A stretch of 64,000 nucleotides of DNA from Zantedeschia hybrid cultivar. Taxonomy: Eukaryota > Streptophyta > Magnoliopsida > Alismatales > Araceae. Position 1 is the stretch's first letter, and the number at the start of each line of letters is the position of its first letter. Shown piece by piece: positions 32,990-43,123 of the stretch. The notes below the pieces were generated by a model. It was not told the origin of the DNA. It made no database searches and was given only the letters and a program-made list of their open reading frames with translations. The stretch lies in NCBI GenBank assembly GCA_030544215.1, contig JARZZO010000011.1, positions 43,739,001 to 43,803,000 on the forward strand, read 5' to 3'. A program made the position numbers and the translations under genes.

Positions 32990-33292
32990 CTGGCTAAAAC
33001 GCGTCGACATGCACGGACGCCTATCAGGTGACGTGACGGCCGCTCTGACAAAATTCTGAAACGCGTCGTCCTACACAGAAGCCATTCAGACAACTTGTCA
33101 GAGCCGTACTCTGACACACCCAGAGTCGCAGTCTAAAAGGCGTCGTCCCACGCGGACGCCGTTCAGACGACAAGACAGGGCCGTACTCACGCGGCCCAAG
33201 ACCAGCCCACGTGGCAGAACCTGAAACGCGTCTGCCACGGTGGACGCCGTTCAAAATGCGTCTCGAGGTCCTGACGCGATTCTACTCAGAAC
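32990..33292. repeat. Dyad cluster (five units), Tekay-2 3' LTR
   Basis: Units near 32993, 33055, 33132, 33221 and 33254, all with 10-base spacers. The second unit reads GAAGCC here but GACGCC in the other LTR. Confidence 0.85.
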
Positions 33293-33364
33293 CCCCGCCC
33301 CTCACAAGGGCTAGAACTACAGGGTCCGACCCGAAAACCGGATCCGAAAGTCTCGATCCTTACA

Positions 33365-33382
33365 TTCTCCCCCCCTTAAAAG
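33365..33382 (-). promoter_or_regulatory. Polypurine tract of Tekay-2
   Basis: Minus strand CTTTTAAGGGGGGGAGAA directly before the LTR. Confidence 0.9.
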
Positions 33383-33452
33383 AAATTTCGCCCTCGAAAT
33401 TGACTGCTAGGAATAACAAGGTCACAACGGGGATACAAGTTCACAGGGATAC

Positions 33453-36400
33453 TTACGAAAAGAGATAAGGAAATTGCTCCCGCATCTCATCCTCTCGCTC
33501 CCAGGTTGCCTCAGCTCCGGAGCGGTACTGCCAAATCACTTTGACCAACAGTACGACCTTGTTCCGTAAGACCTGATCTCTGCGATCCTCAATACGAACA
33601 GGATACTCTGGGAATGACAAATCCTCAGCGACCTCCAACTCTGAAAAATCCAACACATGGGACGGATCTTGAATGTACTTCCTCAGCAAGGATACATGGA
33701 ACACATCGTGCACTCCTGCAAGACTGGGCGACAAGGCCAGCTGATACGCGGTCTCCCCAATTCGAGCAAGAATGGGAAAAGGTCCAATATATCGCGGACT
33801 CAGCTTGCCTCGCTTCCCGAATCTCATCACACCCTTGGAGGGTGAGACTCGGAGAAACACGTGGTCCCCAACCTCAAATTCAAGTGGTCTCCGTCGGATG
33901 TCAGCATAACTCTTCTGTCTGTTCTGAGCTGCGGTCAACCTCTGCCGAACTGTCCTGGCAATCTCAGCACACTGCTGCACTAACTCAGGTCCTGCTATCT
34001 GCCTCTCACCGATCTCGGACCAACACACCGGAGATCGACACGGCCGCCCATACAAAGCCTCATAAGGCGCCATGCCGATGCTAGAATGATAGCTGTTGTT
34101 GTAGGCAAACTCCACAGTGGACAAATGTTGTTCCCACGAACCTCCCCAGTCTAGGCAACACGCCCTGAGCATATCCTCCAGGGTCTGAATAGTCCTCTCC
34201 GACTGCCCGTCAGTCTCTGGATGGTAGGCCGAGCTGAAAGCCAAAAGAGTTCCCAACGCCTGCTGAAAGCTCTTCCAGAATCTAGAAGTAAACCTCGGAT
34301 CTCGATCTGATACAATGGACAAGGGTACCCCGTGCAGAGAGATAATCCGGTCCACAAACAACTTAGCCAGCTTGCCGACCGACCAGTCCTTTCTAATGGC
34401 TAGGAAGTGTGCCGACTTGGTCAGCCGATCATCGATGACCCAGATAGCGTCTCTCCTGCTAGGGGATGCAGGCAAACCCATTACAAAGTCCATCGTCACA
34501 TGCTCCCATTTCCACTCAGGAATCGGCAAGGGCTGCAGCAACCCTCCTGGTCTCTGATGCTCGGCTTTAACCTGCTGGCATGTCATACATCTAGCCACAT
34601 ACTCAGCCACATCTCTTTTCATACCGGGCCACCAGAAGTGCCTCCTCAAACAGTGATACATCTTTGTTGTCCCGGGATGCACTGCATACCTTGAACGGTG
34701 CGCCTCATCAAGAACACATCTGCGCACGTCTTCCTCAGTCGGGACATAGAGTCTGCCTCTGAATCTGACGGTACCATCATCCCACAACTCAACCTCAGAC
34801 CTCTGGAGAATCTGTGGTAACTCAGCATCTGCCCTCTGAGCCTCAATCACAGCATGGTACACAGCCGGTCTCACAGTCAAGCTGACAAGTACTGCTCTAT
34901 CCTCTTCACGTGGAACCCTAAAGGAGGATTCCCCCACCTGCTCAAATAATTTCCACTCCCGAATCATGAGGTATGACATGACCGTCTTCCGACTCAAAGC
35001 GTCTGCCACCACATTCGCCTTGCCCGGATGATAAGAAAGGTCAAAGTCATAATCCTTAATAAACTCCATCCACCTCCGCTGCCTCAGATTCAGGTCTCTC
35101 TGAGTGAACACATATTTCAAGCTCTTGTGATCTGTAAAAACCTGAAATTTTTCTCTGTATAAGTAATGCCTCCAGATCTTCAGTGCAAACACCACAGCTG
35201 CAAGCTCCAAATCATGAGTAGGATAGTTCTCTTCATGCCTCTTCAGCTGCCGAGAAGCATAAGCAACTACCCTGCCATGCTGCATAAGGACTGCTCCCAA
35301 ACCTCGACGGGACGCATCTGAGTAAACCACAAATCCACCTGACCCAGATGGAAGCACCAACACTGGGGCTGACGTGAGACGAGTTTTTAGCTCAATAAAA
35401 CTCTGTTCACAATCCTTAGTCCACACAAAACGAACTCCCCTTCGAGTCAACCTCGACAAGGGGGCCGCAATCGAAGAAAATCCCTGAACAAACTGCCTGT
35501 AATATCCGGCAAGCCCCAGAAAGCTCCTGATCTCAGTCACTGAAGTCGGCCTACTCCAGTCCATCACTGCCTCTATCTTAGCTGGATCCACTGCGATGCC
35601 TTCACCAGAAATAACGTGCCCAAGGAAGTGTACCTCGTTCAGCCAAAATTCACATTTGCTGAACTTGGCATAAAGTTGGTGCTCTCTCAGGACCTGCAAC
35701 ACTGCCCGAAGATGAGCAGCGTGCTCTTCCTCAGAAGAAGAATAGATCAGAATATCATCAACAAACACAACTACAAACTGGTCCAGGTAGGTCCTGAAGA
35801 CTCGGTTCATCAGATCCATAAAGGCCACCGGAGCATTGGTTAGGCCGAAGGGCATAACCAAAAACTCATAATGCCCATACCGAGTCCTGAAAGCCGTCTT
35901 ACTAACATCCACATCCCTGATTCTCATTTGATAATATCTAGATCTCAGATCGATCTTGGAAAACACCCTCGCGGTCTGCAGCTGATCCATCAAGTCATCG
36001 ATCCTAGGAAGCGAGTACTTATTCTTTATCGTCACCTGGTTCAGCTGCCTATAATCGATGCACAATCTCAAGGAACCATCCTTCTTCCTGACAAGCAGAA
36101 CTGGAGCACACCACGGAGATGTACTGGGACGAATGAAACCCTTATCCAGCAACTCCTGCAATTGCGCCTTTAACTCAGCGAGTTCGGCTGGCGCCATTCG
36201 ATACGGGGCCTTAGACAAAGGCGCCGTACCTGGTGCAAGCTCGATGGTAAACTCGACCTCTCGCTGAGGAGGAAGGCCAGGCAGCTCCAAAGGAAAAACA
36301 TCGACGAAATCACAAACAACAGGCACCTCCCAGGGACTGGGACTAGCACAGACATCAGAAACAACGACAGAGGCTAAGAAAGCCTCGCAGCCACCAGCAA

Positions 36401-37958
36401 GCAACCTCCGTGCCTTAAAGGCAGAAATGAGAATACATCGAGAAGAAAGCCTAATACCTTGGAAGAAGAAGGTCGGGATGTCTGGAATAGAGAAGCGCAC
36501 CCTCTTCCTGTGGCAGTCCACCTCCGCATAAAAGGCTTCCAACCAATCTATACCCAGGATGATATCAAAATCACGGATAGCAAGTACAATCAACCGGGCA
36601 GGTAGCACATGACCCTCAATGGTCAAGGGAACATTCCTCAAACAATTATAAGATATCATGAAGTCTCCAGAAGGAACCTCAACCATCAGACCATCAGACA
36701 ACTCATCAACGGGTGCAGAAAGAATATCTAGGAACTGCTCGGAAATAAAAGAATGCGAAGCACCTGAATCGATCAACACATGCGCAGAGTTCCCAAGGAC
36801 AGAGAGTGTACCTTCCACCAAGTTGGACGCGCGAGCCTCCCTCCTGGTGATAGCTAGAACTCTCCCCTGAGTCCTCGGCTTCTTCTGATCGCCATGACCC
36901 TGCCCCTGACTATGCCCCTGCGGGCACTGCCTCGCCAGATGGCCCTGTTGGCCGCAAGTAAACCACCTCCTGGGAAGAGTGGGACACTGAGTCCCGCCAT
37001 GAGCACCACCACATTGCTGACAAACTGCCGGAAGCCTCTGAGCTGGCTCCTGCTGTGCACTGGACGCTGACTGACTCTGCTGACCATGCCTGGGCCTGCT
37101 GCTGCCGCTGCTGCCACTACTGCTGCCACCACCCCTGAAGAATCTCCTGAATCGGGAGCCGAGAGAAGACGATCCCGATCCGACAGAAGGAGCCGGTGCC
37201 GTAGCCTTACCCCTGCCTCGCACTGGCCCCTGAACAGTCTGCCCTCTATCCCGGGCCGACAGGTTCTGCTGAGCCTCTACAGCTGCTGCACGCCTAACTG
37301 CTGACGCCAAGTCTGTACAACAATGGGACGCCACGAAGTTCCTCAAACTGAGCCTAAGCCCATCCACAAACCTCTCCGTGCGACGCACCTCGTCCCCAGA
37401 TATAAAAGGCACGAATCGTCCCAGCGAAACAAACTTCGCCTCGTACTCAAGTACCGTCATACTCCCCTGCGTCAGATCCATAAACTCCCCCTCCTTGGCT
37501 CGCTGGACATGTCTAGGGAAATATTGTGCATTGAACTCCTTGACAAAGGTCTCCCAAGAAATCTCCCTAAGACTCCTGTCCCCATAAGACAAACTCTTCA
37601 GTATGGTCCACCAGTCATAGGCGCTATCCTTCAGCATGAAGGTAGCCAGTGGGGTCCTCTCTACTGCTGCACAGTCCATAGTATCAAAAGTCTTCTCAAT
37701 CTCTCTAAGCCAATGAATGGCCTCGTCAGGGTCGGGACGACCGGTGAAGTGAGGTGGCCTCAGCTTCAAGAACCTCTCAAGTGTAGCTGTGGTCCCTCCC
37801 CGAGTACTAGAACCCTCGCTAGGATCTCGAGTCTGATATCGAGCCATAGTATCCATCATGGCCTCCATAAACTGCTCAACACTCGGCCTCCCTGCCTCGG
37901 ACCCACTAGGGACATCTCCCCGCTCTCGAATAACTGGCATCCTCTTCCTGGGAGCCAT
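33453..37958 (-). CDS. gag-pol: Tekay-2 Gag-Pol polyprotein, intact frame
   Basis: 1501 residues from MAPRKRM. Gag domain about 60-200. Basic, Ser-rich linker. CCHC region about 315-346, with a first module CQQCGGAHGGTQC and a second module WFTCGQQGHLARQC in which the first Cys is Trp. Protease about residue 396 (LIDSGASHSF). RT from about 585 with FVDD (VVFVDDILIYS) at about 732. RNase H about 880 (VYSDASRRGLGAVL). Integrase with zinc module about 1085-1125, then D (MDFVMG), D (SDRDPRF) and E (DGQSERTIQTLEDML) at about 1156-1255. GP(F) module about 1390 and a chromodomain-like end (VKVIWQYRSGAEATWERED). Gag and pol share one frame, as in other Tekay elements. All catalytic residues are present. 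Confidence 0.95.
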   Translation of the reverse strand: MAPRKRMPVIRERGDVPSGSEAGRPSVEQFMEAMMDTMARYQTRDPSEGSSTRGGTTATLERFLKLRPPHFTGRPDPDEAIHWLREIEKTFDTMDCAAVERTPLATFMLKDSAYDWWTILKSLSYGDRSLREISWETFVKEFNAQYFPRHVQRAKEGEFMDLTQGSMTVLEYEAKFVSLGRFVPFISGDEVRRTERFVDGLRLSLRNFVASHCCTDLASAVRRAAAVEAQQNLSARDRGQTVQGPVRGRGKATAPAPSVGSGSSSLGSRFRRFFRGGGSSSGSSGSSRPRHGQQSQSASSAQQEPAQRLPAVCQQCGGAHGGTQCPTLPRRWFTCGQQGHLARQCPQGHSQGQGHGDQKKPRTQGRVLAITRREARASNLVEGTLSVLGNSAHVLIDSGASHSFISEQFLDILSAPVDELSDGLMVEVPSGDFMISYNCLRNVPLTIEGHVLPARLIVLAIRDFDIILGIDWLEAFYAEVDCHRKRVRFSIPDIPTFFFQGIRLSSRCILISAFKARRLLAGGCEAFLASVVVSDVCASPSPWEVPVVCDFVDVFPLELPGLPPQREVEFTIELAPGTAPLSKAPYRMAPAELAELKAQLQELLDKGFIRPSTSPWCAPVLLVRKKDGSLRLCIDYRQLNQVTIKNKYSLPRIDDLMDQLQTARVFSKIDLRSRYYQMRIRDVDVSKTAFRTRYGHYEFLVMPFGLTNAPVAFMDLMNRVFRTYLDQFVVVFVDDILIYSSSEEEHAAHLRAVLQVLREHQLYAKFSKCEFWLNEVHFLGHVISGEGIAVDPAKIEAVMDWSRPTSVTEIRSFLGLAGYYRQFVQGFSSIAAPLSRLTRRGVRFVWTKDCEQSFIELKTRLTSAPVLVLPSGSGGFVVYSDASRRGLGAVLMQHGRVVAYASRQLKRHEENYPTHDLELAAVVFALKIWRHYLYREKFQVFTDHKSLKYVFTQRDLNLRQRRWMEFIKDYDFDLSYHPGKANVVADALSRKTVMSYLMIREWKLFEQVGESSFRVPREEDRAVLVSLTVRPAVYHAVIEAQRADAELPQILQRSEVELWDDGTVRFRGRLYVPTEEDVRRCVLDEAHRSRYAVHPGTTKMYHCLRRHFWWPGMKRDVAEYVARCMTCQQVKAEHQRPGGLLQPLPIPEWKWEHVTMDFVMGLPASPSRRDAIWVIDDRLTKSAHFLAIRKDWSVGKLAKLFVDRIISLHGVPLSIVSDRDPRFTSRFWKSFQQALGTLLAFSSAYHPETDGQSERTIQTLEDMLRACCLDWGGSWEQHLSTVEFAYNNSYHSSIGMAPYEALYGRPCRSPVCWSEIGERQIAGPELVQQCAEIARTVRQRLTAAQNRQKSYADIRRRPLEFEVGDHVFLRVSPSKGVMRFGKRGKLSPRYIGPFPILARIGETAYQLALSPSLAGVHDVFHVSLLRKYIQDPSHVLDFSELEVAEDLSFPEYPVRIEDRRDQVLRNKVVLLVKVIWQYRSGAEATWEREDEMREQFPYLFS

Positions 37959-38100
37959 CTACTCGCCTATAATTACAAAATCAAAAGTTCTAATTAGAGT
38001 CCTAAAACCTATGCTACCGCCGTGCCTGTACGGGATAATGTATTTATTTGCCGAATTTTCAACATTTAACCTAGTTATTTATTTATTTGCCAGACCGTAT

Positions 38101-38112
38101 GCTCTGATACCA
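38101..38112 (-). promoter_or_regulatory. Primer-binding site of Tekay-2, initiator Met-tRNA
   Basis: Minus strand TGGTATCAGAGC, two bases inside the 5' LTR. Confidence 0.93.
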
Positions 38113-39149
38113 ACTGTAACGACCCGCCACCCTATAATCGAGGATCCGATTACTAAATGGGTACCGAATCATTAATTTGGAACTAAATCAGGATCTAGTA
38201 AGTCTGGGAAATAAATAATAAACTAAGCTAAACATTCACATCGCATTGAATTGAAAGTGCAGAAATTAAAATTATTACAATGCGACTCGATACAGCAAAT
38301 AATTACATATTCCAACTGAAAAGAAATAATTAGACATACAGGCCAGAAATAAATAACAACTACATCGGGGCATACCCCGGAACAACTGCCGAAGACGCAC
38401 AACACACGGCCGCACACGCCGCTCCAAGTCTGCTGGGAGTCCTCACCTGAAAACTGCAGGGGTGAGTCTCAAGACAAGACTCAGTAGGGATTCTTCGATC
38501 CCCACTGCCCACGCACACACCCACAAGTGTAAAGTACAGCTAACGGTAAAGTAACAAGTGTAGTGGCAGGTACAATATCTAATTCTCTACGTGAGAATGC
38601 ATGCAGTCGAAATATAATAAACATGCACATTCTAAACTAGCCGTTAGAAAATCCACAACTGTAGTCGCGATAGAACCCACCGACCGTACAAACAACGGTG
38701 AGAAAAACCTCGACCCGCTGAGACCAAAGAGTAGCCCCTCGGATAGCACGCTCGCTACTCCGGCCCAACTGGCTCAGGTGACTATCCCTTCCCTCAGCAT
38801 GAGTGACTCTCCGAATGTACCACTCCGACACCGGTACTAGCTGACCCCAGGGTTCACCAGGTGACCCTCTCTCACTAGGCGTCACCCCGCCCACGCCCCC
38901 ACCAGCGCTGTGCTCACGCCCCCACCAGCACAGGGTGATAAAGTGCTACAATGTCACTCCAGGTCCACAGTAACTGAAAACCCAACACAGTGCGATCCGG
39001 TCACGTGAAAAGCCCGCGATCGCATAACACACATAGAACCATCCGATCATGAGGAATCCATCTCTATCGGGTGCACTAAAACATGTGCTAACCAACTATC
39101 TAGCAGTATGAACACGTTTTACTGGCATGAATTAGTGAGATTCTGTCTT

Positions 39150-39512
39150 GAATCGCGTCTACCAAGGTCGACGCCATTCGAGCTCTAAGTACAGGTTCAC
39201 GTAAATCAGTTTTCAGAATCTGGCCTTAAAAGGCGTCGACACCAGTGGTCGCCTTTTTAAAACGCGTTGACATCCCCAGACGCCATTCAACACAGAAACC
39301 CGGAATTCCAAGGCCTTTACTCAGGGGATTTTTCTACCTTAAAAGGCGTCGTGGGTGCCTGACGCCATTCAAAAATGCGTCGTTCACCCATGACGTCTTT
39401 TAAGCTCGGAATTCCCGACCTAGCAGACTGTCTGTCAGGCGATTCCTGTCTAAAAGGCGTCGTGATGGCCCGACGCCCTTCAAAAAGGCGTCGTCCTTGC
39501 ACGACGTCTTTC
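39150..39512. repeat. Dyad cluster (seven units), Tekay-2 5' LTR
   Basis: Counterpart of 32080-32442. Confidence 0.85.
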
Positions 39513-40058
39513 AACCCCAGGAACCAAAATCGCCCTAAGCCCGAGGGCTCCCTTTCCAACCCCAAACAAACCCAAAAACGGAGGGAAAAAGAGAAGCAAT
39601 ACCATCCATAGGCAATACATTCGTGGGAATCCCCCTTGTCATCAAATGAACTCCTAAACATGCTCATTCTAACCCCCAAACCAAAGATCTACCACATGCA
39701 TAAACGAGGAAAAACATGATTTTAAGCACGATGCTATGGGGAACGTCACCCTACCGGACACTCGAACTCCTCCAAGCTTCAAGCCGTCCACCCGTCTCGC
39801 CCCACGCCGCCGCCGGTACCGCCGTGGTCGTCCTTGCTCCACCGTGACGTCGGCCGCCGTCCGGAGAGTAGAACGCCGCAGTGGAAATGGAGGTGGTAGT
39901 GGTAGGAACCAGGTAGAGGATGGAGTGGAGGGAGAGGCAAAATGGTGTGAGGAAAAGAGGGAGGAGGAGGGGTCGCCGCCAGTCGCCGGAGGAGAAGGAG
40001 AGAAGGAGAGTAGGAGAAAATGAGGGAAAGAAGGAGGGCTCGCGGGGTTAACCAGAAA

Positions 40059-40361
40059 CTAGCTAAAACGCGTCGACATGCACGGACGCCTATCAGGTGA
40101 CGTGACGGCCGCTCTGACAAAATTCTGAAACGCGTCGTCCTACACAGACGCCATTCAGACAACTTGTCAGGGCCGTACTCTGACACACCCAGAGTCGCAG
40201 TCTAAAAGGCGTAGTCCCACGCGGACGCCGTTCAGACGACAAGACAGGGCCGTACTCACGCGGCCCAAGACCAGCCCACGTGGCAGAACCTGAAACGCGT
40301 CTGCCATGGTGGACGCCGTTCAAAATGCGTCTCGAGGTCCTGACGCGATTCTACTCAGAAC
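40059..40361. repeat. Dyad cluster (five units), Tekay-2 5' LTR
   Basis: Counterpart of 32990-33292. Confidence 0.85.
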
Positions 40362-40433
40362 CCCCGCCCCTCACAAGGGCTAGAACTACAGGGTCCGACC
40401 CGAAAACCGGATCCGAAAGTCTCGATCCTTACA

Positions 40434-40839
40434 TCTTCAGCACATGATTCTGTACTGAAGTTCCTTCTGCCATCTAAGCCTTGAACATATTCTTCGATAT
40501 CTCATATCGTTCGATTCTGCTCTACTCACCAAATAGCTCCTTCAAATGGAGCATGATGGATCTAGCATCCATCTCTTCATGTTGCCTCTGCAACTCATTG
40601 CTCATAGAGGCTAACATGTAGCATTGGGCCATGGTGGAATCTTCCTTCCATTTTTCATACGCTATCATTTCCTCCTCTGGAGCATCTAATGCTGGTTCAG
40701 CAAGAGGTTCATTATCCAAGACGTAGGCAATCTGCTCAGACCTGAGGACTATCTTCAGGTTTCTGAGCCAGTCTGAGTAATTGGTGCCTGTCAAACGGTT
40801 GGCATCAAGTATGCCTCGCAACGGGTTATGGTGCGACAT
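40434..40839 (-). pseudogene. Copia-2 Gag N-terminal part, cut off by Tekay-2
   Basis: Starts MSHHNPLRGILDANRLTGTN and follows copia-3 Gag. TAG at 40519-40521 stands where copia-3 has CAG (Gln), a C-to-T change in a CAG site. It ends at the duplication TCTTC. The rest of Gag is at 30631-31045, across Tekay-2. Confidence 0.92.
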
Positions 40840-40946
40840 TCTCGCCTACAGGAGATAATCAATTGATAATTAGCAGATATTCAGATTACCTAAAACAAGA
40901 TATGGTCTTTTATTATCTAGTTTTACTCCCACTAATTTTCGACGGA

Positions 40947-41339
40947 CTGTATAACCTTCAGATATACAGAACAGGAGACGCCGACTATCTCCTAGTGGGG
41001 ATCAGAATCTCCAAACATCACAGTATGACCTCGGGTAAACACGTAGTATCATACCGCTATCTCAGAGCAATCATCTCATGATAATTGCAACTCGTTGCAA
41101 TATGCGATCATATTTCGGCTCCCAAGTTTAATGGTCCTGGGTAAACACAGTAGACCATTATCCCCGGTCTAAGCTTTACCATCAATACGTGACAGAGTAA
41201 AGTAGAAATATAGTTCCCGGGTAAACACGTGGATAACTATATAGTTCCTCTACTCTTATCCAAAGGCATCTAATGCCATGATCAACAGTCCTCTCAACAG
41301 ACAATGGCAGACCTCGGGTAAACACATAGTATCTGCCAT
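40947..41339 (-). repeat. Hairpin array with conserved loop in the copia-2 leader
   Basis: Four stem-loops share a loop core GGGTAAACAC (plus strand) but have unrelated, perfectly complementary stems: GTATGA/TCATAC (41023/41049), AATGGTC/GACCATT (41130/41153), TATAGTT/AACTATA (41209/41235) and ATGGCAGA/TCTGCCAT (41304/41332). Two or three more stems without that loop lie beside them: CTGTATA/TATACAG (40947/40963), AGGAGA/TCTCCT (40973/40988), and one with a wobble pair near 40996-41012. Confidence 0.85.
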
Positions 41340-42439
41340 GACTGAATTAAGTTCCATTGATCATATTGATGGAGAGCCACGCAGTGCATTCTCAATGACT
41401 CGCACTACGGCTTAGAATTTGTAACGAAGGTTTTACTTATTTAGTTTTGTCTCATCCTAGGTGATAGTATTAAATATATCGTATATATATTATAAATACT
41501 AATAACCTAGGAAATATTAAGCACACGCATCACATACATGTCATTAGTGTGGTCATGGACGGCACTGCGGTTTGACTTGAGCCAGACAGTCAAACGCACA
41601 CACATACACAATATAACAACTTATATCATGAGTCTGCAAACCCATGGATTCAATGAACTCCTTCATTTTCATATGGTCGGCAGTTGTAGATCATCCTCGC
41701 TCCGTGCGCAGCCGCCTCGATCAAATTACATCGTAATTCTCAATTACATGATAATTTAAATGAGGAAGCCTTATGGCGATTACATTAAGGAGGAAGGTAG
41801 AAGTACATGGGAATATGAGAGGGAGAGGTTCGCAGACCTCTATTTATTAATAAACAATAAAGCACACAATCACATTCCACATCCACAATTAATGCTCGTC
41901 CATAACCACCATGTGTTTTAGTTAAACAAACCACACATGAATTGCACATCAAATGGCTAAAGAAATCTTCGAAAATAATAATAATATTTTCAGGTTTCAT
42001 AAAACTAGGGACCAATCAAAATTGGATTTAGAATTTTTGAAAAATTTCATTAAGTCAAAGTATGCTAATTTAAATCTAATTTAAATCTAATTCAAATAAG
42101 CAAACTAATACACATCAAAATAAATGCACATAAACTCTAATTTGACAAGATTGTAACATTCCATGCAGATAAGATTAACTGACATTAAATGATAAATTTA
42201 ACAATTAAATTTATTCCCCAATTATATCCTTTAATCTAACAATTAGATTGAATTAACAACAACTTGTTAATTACCACTTTAATCCATATTAATCTAATTA
42301 TTGGACCATAAAATTAAAAACAGAGCACAATCTTATTGTAAAAACTCATTACAAATAATAATTAAATTCTGTTTTTAATTTGGAACAAAAACAGATTAAA
42401 ATAGGGATTAAAAAACAATAAAATAATGGGGAAAAAGGA

Positions 42440-42735
42440 GCAGCGGTCCAATGGACCGGACCTAGGCTGAGCCCAGCCGGTCCCTGGCTCGGACCCAGGT
42501 CTGCCCACTAGGGCACGGACCTGGTCCAGGTCCAGGGCCGGCTGGCTCGGACCCGGGGCCCGGCCAGGCCTGTCGGGCCCGCCCCCCTCACCCGAGCGTA
42601 GCTAGGAAACCCTAGGTGCGCACAGGGTGAGGGGGAGGCGGCTCCCTGCCGCCGGCAGGGCCCTGGCCGGAGGGTGGTCGCCGGTGCCCGGAGGCACCGG
42701 TACCGGCAACCCCTGGTTGCCGGCAGGGAGCTTCC
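42440..42735. other. GC-rich island in the copia-2 leader
   Basis: A stretch rich in CCGG, GGCC and short repeats of CTGGCTCGGACCC, set in very AT-rich DNA. Copia-3 has an island at the same place (58493-58800), but the two align poorly while their flanks align well. Confidence 0.6.
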
Positions 42736-43110
42736 AAAAACCCCCCGAAAATTATATTTTTTGCAAAATTAGAGAAACCCCATGTTTTTCTTTGAAAAAT
42801 AAAAATATATACAATGGTTATTAATCCTCCCGGTCATGATACAAGATCATAGCTTCGATCCACGACCCCATGGGAAGAATCCCATGCTCCATCGAGCCCT
42901 TCCCAACGCTTGGGATGCCCGTGAACAATCCGATACGAGTTGTTCTTCGTCCGACGAAGAACACACGAAAATTGCAGAAAATAAAATAAATTTAATGCTT
43001 ACAGTTTGTCTTAAACTTGCTGTGTTCATCTCATGAACACAACACATCCATGGAATTAATCACAAAATTATCAAAAAGAGATCGAAACGGCAAAAACACA
43101 GTGGAACCTG

Positions 43111-43122
43111 GCTCTGATACCA
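43111..43122 (-). promoter_or_regulatory. Primer-binding site of copia-2, initiator Met-tRNA
   Basis: Minus strand TGGTATCAGAGC, one base inside the 5' LTR. Confidence 0.92.
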
Positions 43123-43123
43123 C

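Larger units (their letters stand above)
31046..33364 (-). repeat. 3' LTR of Tekay-2
   Basis: TGTAACGACC...CCTTACA on the plus strand, 2319 bp. It has twelve dyads in two clusters (32080-32442 and 32990-33290), placed as in Tekay-1. Confidence 0.95.
31046..40433 (-). mobile_element. Tekay-2: complete Tekay/Del-type Ty3/gypsy element
   Basis: 9388 bp with two 2319-bp LTRs, PBS, polypurine tract, one uninterrupted gag-pol frame of 1501 codons and a perfect 5-bp duplication. I count about 42 substitutions and no gaps between the LTRs (about 98.2% identity). The C-terminal chromodomain-like tail and the layout point to the Tekay/Del clade of chromoviruses. It lies inside copia-2 gag. It may be coding-competent, apart from a changed zinc knuckle. 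Confidence 0.95.
38115..40433 (-). repeat. 5' LTR of Tekay-2
   Basis: 2319 bp, equal in length to 31046-33364. It carries twelve dyads. One arm has changed from GGCGTC to CGCGTT near 39260 and another from GTCGTCC to GTAGTCC near 40211, showing drift of the motif after insertion. Confidence 0.95.
40840..43109 (-). other. 5' leader of copia-2, about 2.2 kb
   Basis: Untranslated. In transcription sense it contains a GC-rich island (42440-42735), a long AT-rich middle, and a hairpin array (40947-41339) nearest gag. It has no convincing open frame. Copia-3 has a leader of similar length and order. Confidence 0.8.

Noticed and set aside
31046..40433. Tekay-2 as an endogenous virus with an envelope gene
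   Set aside because: Only 70-90 bases lie between the pol stop and the polypurine tract, so there is no room for an envelope-like frame.
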